Of a stretch of 64,000 nucleotides of DNA, positions 58,855 to 64,000 are shown one piece after another; the first letter of the stretch is position 1, and every line of letters starts with the position of its first letter. Position numbers and translations under genes: made by a program. This stretch comes from Burkholderiales bacterium (GTDB lineage: Bacteria > Pseudomonadota > Gammaproteobacteria > Burkholderiales > Burkholderiaceae_C), in assembly GCA_947377275.1 (NCBI GenBank), contig CANCFV010000001.1:56323-120322 (forward strand), given 5' to 3'. The notes beneath the pieces are model-generated. The model was not told where the DNA came from. It made no database searches and saw only the letters and a program-made list of their open reading frames with translations.

Positions 58855-60494
58855 CAGGCGCGCCTGCGCATCATCAGCTTCGCCAACAGCGGCCCCATGC
58901 GCCGAACGCCTGCAATGGCCGTGGCCGTGAGCGTGCCGCCCACCATGGCACCCACAATGCCGACAGACATCACGTCCTGCCCCGTCAACCACAGGCCGTC
59001 TATCTTCGAGCGTGGCCCCAGCCAGTCCTGCTTGAAGCGCTGCGGATCGTGACTCAGCCCATAGGCCTCGCCACGTTGATAACCGCTGAACCAGTTGGTT
59101 GACAAAGGGGTGGAGACCTCGAAGTAATCGACCTGGCCTTGCAGCTGGGGCATTTTTTCATAAAGCACCGCCATCAGGCGCTCACCCCATTGAGCCTTGA
59201 CCGATTCATAGTCATCGCCTCGCTTGCCCCAGATCGTGGTTTCCCATTTTTCAAACCAAGCATAGGTGCAGGGAGCCACGATTTCGACCGTGGCCTTACC
59301 TGGGTAACGTCGCTCGAAATCGGGATCCTTGGCCGAAGGAAACGAGATGTAGACGACAGGGAGTGGCGCATCCTTGTCATCCACGAAGCGTTGGAGGACC
59401 CCGTCGTAGTCGTTGCTCGGATAGATCCAGAAATTGGTCTTTGGCAGGCCCAAGGCTTGTGCTGTTTGCTTGAGCCCGATGTAGACGCCCAAGTGGGCGG
59501 TGCTGGGCGAGACCTTGGGCAAGAGCTTGTCATAACCTGCCCGGGCCGCTTCCACGGGTGAGAGCAGGTGCTTGAAGGTGTTGACCGCGCCAGCGCTGGA
59601 GACCACACAGGCGCAGTCGATGCGCGTGCCGTCTTCCATCAACACGCCTTGGGTCTTGCCCTGCTCAACCAAAATCTGCTTGACTCTGGCATAGGTGAAG
59701 ACTTCACCACCCGCAGCGCGGATTTTGGGCAAGATGGTGTCGGCAATGCGCCAGCTGCCGCCGACCGGGAAAAACGCGCCTTCCAGATAGTGGCTGGCCA
59801 CCAGCGCGTGAATGATGAAAGATGACTGGCCGGGCGGGAGGCCATGATCTCCCCATTGGCCAGTCAACACAGCGGTCAGGTCACGGTCGCTTGTGACTTC
59901 GGCCATCACAGCGCCCGTGGTCATGTTGAACTCGCGGGGCAACAGCATCTTCAGTACAGGCTGAATCCACTTGCGCTGCCATGGCAGGAGCAGCTTGGCT
60001 GCAGCGAACAGTGGAATGAGCCTTCTGACCTTCGCAATCCGCACAAGGTAAGCATCGATGGCCTTGGCCTCTTGCGGGAAGCGGCTGACCAGTTCATCTC
60101 GGTACGCCCGCTTGCCCGCCTTGGCTTCGAACACCTTGTCGCCAATGAAAAAGCGATCGTAGATTGAGCCCAAGGACGCCCACTGAAGTTGTCCGCCCGT
60201 GATGAAGTCCATCAAGCGGCGCGCCAGTGTGAGCGAACCCATCTCGCCAATGTAGTGCAAGCCCACGTCCCACTCATAGCCCTTTCGCTCGTAGCTGTGG
60301 GTGTAGCCGCCCGCTGTGTAGTGCTGTTCCAGCACGGCCACTTTCCAGCCCAGCTCGGACAAAAAGGCGGCGGTGCTGAGGCCACCCATGCCCGAGCCGA
60401 CGATGACGGCGTCATATGGGCCATCCAGACGCCAATCGCGAAAACGCGTGCCGATGCGTGGGCTGTTGGCCTTGTTTGTTTTTGACGTGCTCAT
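58854..60494 (-). CDS. FAD-dependent oxidoreductase, phytoene desaturase/retinol saturase family
   Basis: A 546-residue flavoprotein. Dinucleotide-binding motif VGSGMGG at 32-38, then EQHYTAGGYTHSYERKGYEWDVGLHYIG, which is typical of the all-trans-retinol 13,14-reductase (RetSat)-like and CrtI-like group. The C-terminal FAD motif is DGLWLTGQDVMSVGIVGAM. It probably saturates or desaturates a long acyl or polyene chain. Overlaps the upstream reductase gene by ATGA and the downstream GDSL gene by one base, so three proteins are made together. Confidence 0.88.
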   Translation of the reverse strand: MSTSKTNKANSPRIGTRFRDWRLDGPYDAVIVGSGMGGLSTAAFLSELGWKVAVLEQHYTAGGYTHSYERKGYEWDVGLHYIGEMGSLTLARRLMDFITGGQLQWASLGSIYDRFFIGDKVFEAKAGKRAYRDELVSRFPQEAKAIDAYLVRIAKVRRLIPLFAAAKLLLPWQRKWIQPVLKMLLPREFNMTTGAVMAEVTSDRDLTAVLTGQWGDHGLPPGQSSFIIHALVASHYLEGAFFPVGGSWRIADTILPKIRAAGGEVFTYARVKQILVEQGKTQGVLMEDGTRIDCACVVSSAGAVNTFKHLLSPVEAARAGYDKLLPKVSPSTAHLGVYIGLKQTAQALGLPKTNFWIYPSNDYDGVLQRFVDDKDAPLPVVYISFPSAKDPDFERRYPGKATVEIVAPCTYAWFEKWETTIWGKRGDDYESVKAQWGERLMAVLYEKMPQLQGQVDYFEVSTPLSTNWFSGYQRGEAYGLSHDPQRFKQDWLGPRSKIDGLWLTGQDVMSVGIVGAMVGGTLTATAIAGVRRMGPLLAKLMMRRRA

Positions 60495-61753
60495 GATTTG
60501 CTCACGATGCGCGTGCGTGTGGCCTCATGGTCGAGCACTTCGAACTTCATCTGGCCATGGCGATTCAGGCGGTCTATCAGCTTGTCGGAGAAGATGGTGG
60601 CCGTGGTCCAGAACCCGCCCGGCTTGTCGGCCTTGCTGATGTCTTGCGCCAAGCAAATGCCCGATTCCGCCAGCATGCGCGATGTCGCGTAGCACGCCGG
60701 GTCGCCCTTCCCAGCCAGCCGAACCTGGACGGTTTCGCCCTTGGCGGTTTCACCTATCAAACGCACATCGAAGCTGCATTTCTGGAGTGACTTCAGGTTC
60801 GATCCTTGGCCGGGTTTGGGCACCAGGCAGCGTTGCAGCACAGGCCTGGTCCAGCTCGATGCGGCCAGCGCAACGAAGGTGAGCATGACGCCCGTCACAA
60901 CATAGGCGCCCACCAAACCCAACACACTGCGCCCGACCAGAATGGCCTCTTCATATTGGAACTTGGCGCCATAGCGCTGCCCAGACAGCGCATGGCTGCG
61001 GTGCACCACACGGGTGTTGATGCCGGCCATCACAAAGGCGGCGGTCCACTGCTTGAAGTCTTTGTCATACATGGGCAGGTAAGCCTCGTTCTGGGCTTGC
61101 TTCAAGCCATGGTTGGGCGGACACAGCAGGTAGGGGTCGGCCATGGCGTCTCTGAAGGCTTTGTCCTTGGCTGCTTTGCCAATGAAGTCGATGGCGGTGG
61201 CATAGGTGCCTCCCGGTGGGTTGCCCCGTGCATGGAACACGCGCAGCCGAACTTGGGTGCAAGGCGCTTTGAAGCGGCGCATGGCCTCCCTTTGCAGAAA
61301 GTGCACGCCCATGTCAGAGGGAATCGAGTCAAAGCCACAGAAGTGAACCAGTCGGGCACCGGTGCGTTGCGCTGTTTTTTCGTGGCGCTTCATCATCTCG
61401 GCGACCCACAAGGTTTCTCCTGTGATGTCGCAATAGTCGGTGCCTGTTTCGGCACAGGCTTGCACCAGCTTGTCGCCGTACAGCACAAAGGGGCCTGCCG
61501 TGGTGATGACCACCTTGGTCTGCTCGCACATGCGCTTGAGGTCATCCAGGTCCTCGGCGTCGGCCAACAGGATGGGGACATCGGTAGCCGACGGGCCACA
61601 GCTGCTTTTCAGCGCTTGCAGCTTGGGCAGCGAGCGCCCGGCGATGGCCCAAGAGACTGATCGCCCGACACCATGGACCTGCAGGAAGTGCTGCACGACC
61701 AACTTGCCGACGAAGCTGGTGGCGCCAAAAATGACTACATCAAATGATTTCAT
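60491..61753 (-). CDS. saccharopine dehydrogenase-like NADP-binding reductase (trans-acting enoyl reductase type)
   Basis: A 420-residue protein with N-terminal Rossmann motif FGATSFVGKLV, then VVITTAGPFVLYGDKLVQAC, TDYCDITGE and HFCGFDSIPSDMG. These are shared by the saccharopine-dehydrogenase-like group that includes mycobacterial trans-acting enoyl reductase Rv2953. A hydrophobic helix lies near 275-295. Its stop overlaps the next gene's ATG by 4 nt. The pairing with a RetSat-like enzyme and a GDSL hydrolase suggests lipid modification; this is inference from context. Confidence 0.85.
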   Translation of the reverse strand: MKSFDVVIFGATSFVGKLVVQHFLQVHGVGRSVSWAIAGRSLPKLQALKSSCGPSATDVPILLADAEDLDDLKRMCEQTKVVITTAGPFVLYGDKLVQACAETGTDYCDITGETLWVAEMMKRHEKTAQRTGARLVHFCGFDSIPSDMGVHFLQREAMRRFKAPCTQVRLRVFHARGNPPGGTYATAIDFIGKAAKDKAFRDAMADPYLLCPPNHGLKQAQNEAYLPMYDKDFKQWTAAFVMAGINTRVVHRSHALSGQRYGAKFQYEEAILVGRSVLGLVGAYVVTGVMLTFVALAASSWTRPVLQRCLVPKPGQGSNLKSLQKCSFDVRLIGETAKGETVQVRLAGKGDPACYATSRMLAESGICLAQDISKADKPGGFWTTATIFSDKLIDRLNRHGQMKFEVLDHEATRTRIVSKS

Positions 61754-61808
61754 GGTGAACGGTGACTGGGTGCTGAAGGGGAATTTGTGGCTGGGACATG
61801 GTGGGGCG

Positions 61809-62837
61809 CTAGCCCCCCGTCATGCTCATGAACCGAACGATCTGAGGAGGCGCATCCAACCGGAAGTGGTGCTGTTCAGGTTTGATGCGCGCCGCTTGCG
61901 CAATGCCTTGCAGCAAGGCGTCCACCGAGCCCGGGTGCTGTCGCAGCAGCGCTCGCAAGTCCACTGCTTCCGTGTTGCCAAGGCACGGCATCAGTTGCCC
62001 ATTCGCCGTGACGCGCATGCGGTTGCATTGATTGCAAAAATTGTGGCTTTGCGGCGAGATCACACCAATGCGCGTGGCACTGTCTGCCATGCGGTAATAC
62101 CTGGCTGGGCCGCCGCTGGTTTCGGTGGTGGGCACCAAGGGGTAGCGCTGGTCGATCTTGGCCAGCAGCTCGGCGCTGGGCACAAAGGTGCTGGCGCGGT
62201 CGTGTTCATCAATCAGGCCCAAAGGCATTTCTTCAATGAAGGAAATGTCCAGGTCGCGCGAGCGCGCAAATTCGACCAAGTCCAGCACCTCGTCATCGTT
62301 GCGTCCGCGCAAGACCACGCAGTTGAGCTTGATGCGTACAAAGCCCGCATCCTGCGCGGCATCGATGCCATCCAGCACGTCCTGCAAACGGCCGGTGCGC
62401 GTCAACGATTTGAACCGCTCAGCTTGCAAACTGTCCAGACTGATGTTGATGCGGTCAAGGCCCGCTTGCTTGAGCGGCTTGGCCAAGCGTGCCAGCAGCG
62501 CCGCATTGGTGGTGAGCGCGATCTCATCCAATCCCGGCATGGCGGCCAACTGAGCCACCAAGCCCAACAGCTCAAGGTGCACCAGCGGCTCACCGCCCGT
62601 GAGACGGATCTTGCGCACGCCCATGCGAACAAAGGCCTCGCTCACCGTGACCATCTCCGCCAAGGTCAGCAGCTGTGTGCCAGGCAAGAAGCTCATGTCT
62701 TCGGCCATGCAGTACACGCAGCGGAAATTGCAACGGTCTGTGATCGACAGGCGAAGGTAGCTGATTCGCCGACCATGCGCATCGATCAGCCTGGACTCCA
62801 GCCCGCTGCCAATGGGCGTGGTCGATTCAGGCGCCAT
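61809..62837 (-). CDS. moaA: GTP 3',8-cyclase
   Basis: The radical SAM enzyme of molybdenum cofactor synthesis step one (GTP to 3',8-cyclo-7,8-dihydro-GTP, with MoaC). 342 residues. Radical SAM cluster C36-xxx-C40-xx-C43 ([12 protein letters not shown]), [10 protein letters not shown], the C-terminal cluster [19 protein letters not shown], and the terminal Gly-Gly conserved in MoaA. The ATG at 62837 overlaps the ferredoxin gene by 11 nt, so the two are coupled. It sits with molybdoenzyme genes here. Confidence 0.96.
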   Translation of the reverse strand: MAPESTTPIGSGLESRLIDAHGRRISYLRLSITDRCNFRCVYCMAEDMSFLPGTQLLTLAEMVTVSEAFVRMGVRKIRLTGGEPLVHLELLGLVAQLAAMPGLDEIALTTNAALLARLAKPLKQAGLDRINISLDSLQAERFKSLTRTGRLQDVLDGIDAAQDAGFVRIKLNCVVLRGRNDDEVLDLVEFARSRDLDISFIEEMPLGLIDEHDRASTFVPSAELLAKIDQRYPLVPTTETSGGPARYYRMADSATRIGVISPQSHNFCNQCNRMRVTANGQLMPCLGNTEAVDLRALLRQHPGSVDALLQGIAQAARIKPEQHHFRLDAPPQIVRFMSMTGG

Positions 62838-63165
62838 GGCGATCAAGCTCACTCAGCTTGCTCGCAACGGTCAGCCAATGCACATGATCTGGCAGCGGCG
62901 GCTTTTGGGCGTTGATCACAGGCCACAGCGCACTGCGAGAGAGCTCGGCATTGAGACTCAGAAAATGCTGCTGCTCGGCTGGCAGGTCCACGTCGGCCAC
63001 GATGGCGTTGGCGGGGCACTCGGGCACGCATATGCCGCAGTCCACACAGCCATCTGGGTTGATCACCAGAAAGTTAGGGCCTTCATGGAAGCAATCCACG
63101 GGGCACACGGCGACGCAGTCGGTGTACTTGCATTGGATGCAGGATTCGGTGACAACGAAAGTCAT
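62827..63165 (-). CDS. fdxA: seven-iron ferredoxin, FdxA type
   Basis: A 112-residue 3Fe-4S/4Fe-4S ferredoxin. Cysteines at 9, 17 and 50 for the 3Fe cluster and 21, 40, 43 and 46 for the 4Fe cluster, with the extra C12 and C25 typical of FdxA. A C-terminal extension ends [13 protein letters not shown] and more. It may pass electrons to or from the molybdopterin oxidoreductase encoded 28 nt upstream. Confidence 0.95.
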   Translation of the reverse strand: MTFVVTESCIQCKYTDCVAVCPVDCFHEGPNFLVINPDGCVDCGICVPECPANAIVADVDLPAEQQHFLSLNAELSRSALWPVINAQKPPLPDHVHWLTVASKLSELDRHGA

Positions 63166-63193
63166 GGGAGGCCTTTATGGTTGGGCTATGCCA

Positions 63194-64000
63194 TCAAGCG
63201 GCTTGGGCCTGATCGGATTCGATGCGCAGCACGCGACAAGCGATGGCCTTGGTATGTGGGCAGCCGGTGTAAGGGTCGCGGTCTTGGATGTCTTGCAACT
63301 CATTGACGCGGATGCCCACTTGCTTGAGCTCGCCGGTGACAGGATCGGGAAAGCGCATGCCAAACCCATTGGGAATGCACAGGTGCCCCGGTGCGGTAGC
63401 TGCTTCCAGCTTGGCCGGGCCTTCAACTGCGCCACGCCTGGATTCCAGCTTCACCAAGTCGCCATCCCGAATGCCCAGAGCGGCCGCGTCTTGCGGGTTG
63501 AGGATGATGGGGCAATGCGGGCCCTTGCCTTTGCGCCAAGCCGGGTCGCGCACGATGGTGTTGGCGGTCCAACCCGTTCGCAAACCCCCATTGAGCACAA
63601 ATGGGTAGTCAACATCAGGCAGTGGTGGGTTGTGGGCCAGATGGCGGATGTCTGCAATCCAGTCGGCCTGGAAGATGTGGGCTTTGCCATCCTTGTGGTG
63701 GCAGTGCCGCTCGAAGTTGCCCTCCATGGGCGATTGGCCCAGCAGCACACCCTCGGGATGGGCCAGCAGCTTGTTGAACACCAGCTCACCAGCAGCAAAG
63801 GGGTTCCACAGCTTGCGCGCTTCAGGGACAGCTGCATTGAGCTCGGCGCGGCGGGTGAGCGCGTAGCCATGAGAGATCAACCACATCAGGCTCAAGGCAG
63901 GCGATGGCAGCTTGGCACCCAAGGTCTCGTACATCCAGTTGGTGATGCGCCCAGCGATCGGAGTGAGCCCACCGCCTCGCAGCGCAGCCAGCACCGCCGT
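63194..64000 (-). CDS. molybdopterin oxidoreductase, C-terminal part (5' partial)
   Basis: The last 269 codons of a DMSO-reductase-family enzyme; the frame runs off the window. The C-terminal molybdopterin-dinucleotide-binding domain is visible: NGGLRTGWTANTIVRDP, PIILNPQDAAALGIRDGDLVKLES, APGHLCIPNGFG, and CPHTKAIACRVLRIE near the end. The catalytic and iron-sulfur parts are outside the window, so formate dehydrogenase, nitrate reductase-like or another member cannot be told apart. Followed by fdxA and moaA, it may form one operon with them. Confidence 0.88.
   Translation of the reverse strand, partial: TAVLAALRGGGLTPIAGRITNWMYETLGAKLPSPALSLMWLISHGYALTRRAELNAAVPEARKLWNPFAAGELVFNKLLAHPEGVLLGQSPMEGNFERHCHHKDGKAHIFQADWIADIRHLAHNPPLPDVDYPFVLNGGLRTGWTANTIVRDPAWRKGKGPHCPIILNPQDAAALGIRDGDLVKLESRRGAVEGPAKLEAATAPGHLCIPNGFGMRFPDPVTGELKQVGIRVNELQDIQDRDPYTGCPHTKAIACRVLRIESDQAQAA

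Overview
The window is GC-rich DNA from a betaproteobacterium. Three things point to Burkholderiales, most likely Comamonadaceae: the gene set and order (coxB and a DUF2244 gene beside bioC-like and comF, XdhC with IorAB-like genes, FdxA), protein similarity as remembered, and strong third-position GC that produces long antisense shadow frames. I see no rRNA, no complete tRNA, no CRISPR array, no insertion sequence and no prophage.

Layout. 1-5284 is housekeeping: the 3'-truncated coxB, a DUF2244 membrane protein, a BioC-like methyltransferase, comF, a CLC antiporter of the fluoride type and a tiny basic protein. 5288-42989 is one minus-strand locus of about 37.7 kb built around a single 29.2-kb gene (9744 codons). 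In transcription order it holds a TolC-like outer membrane protein, the giant LEPR-XLL/DUF4347 surface protein, a GAF-HlyD fusion, a PqqD-like/M50 zinc protease/HlyD fusion, a shortened SecA-like ATPase and a periplasmic HlyD-type adaptor. 43229-46641 holds an unrecognised protein, a LysR regulator divergent from a small exported protein, and a luciferase-like flavin monooxygenase. 46920-50691 is a molybdenum hydroxylase module (XdhC, large subunit with a Tat signal, 2Fe-2S subunit). 50923-52717 is a two-gene operon (SDR and 3-hydroxyacyl-CoA dehydrogenase). Upstream of it are a perfect 13-bp inverted repeat and, further on, a tRNA-like 3' end that runs into a terminator. 53361-56656 is a LysR/pirin/F420-type reductase cluster ending in a wrecked SDR gene. 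56766-61753 looks like a lipid-related group: a DUF5519 protein, an AraC-type remnant, a GDSL hydrolase, a retinol-saturase-like oxidoreductase and a saccharopine-dehydrogenase-like reductase, the last three translationally overlapped. 61809-64000 holds moaA, fdxA and the C-terminal part of a molybdopterin oxidoreductase.

How it fits together. The centre is a probable dedicated export system for one giant protein. The giant has an N-terminal LEPR-XLL-like motif but no ordinary signal peptide. The neighbours supply an energising SecA-like motor, a membrane protease carrying a PqqD-like peptide-binding domain, three HlyD-type adaptor domains and an outer-membrane channel. No type I ABC ATPase and no SecYEG copy is present. 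This looks like a hybrid of Sec-type energisation and type I-type envelope passage; the mechanism is inference from gene content. The other recurring theme is molybdenum enzymology (XdhC/IorAB-like, MoaA, FdxA, molybdopterin oxidoreductase).
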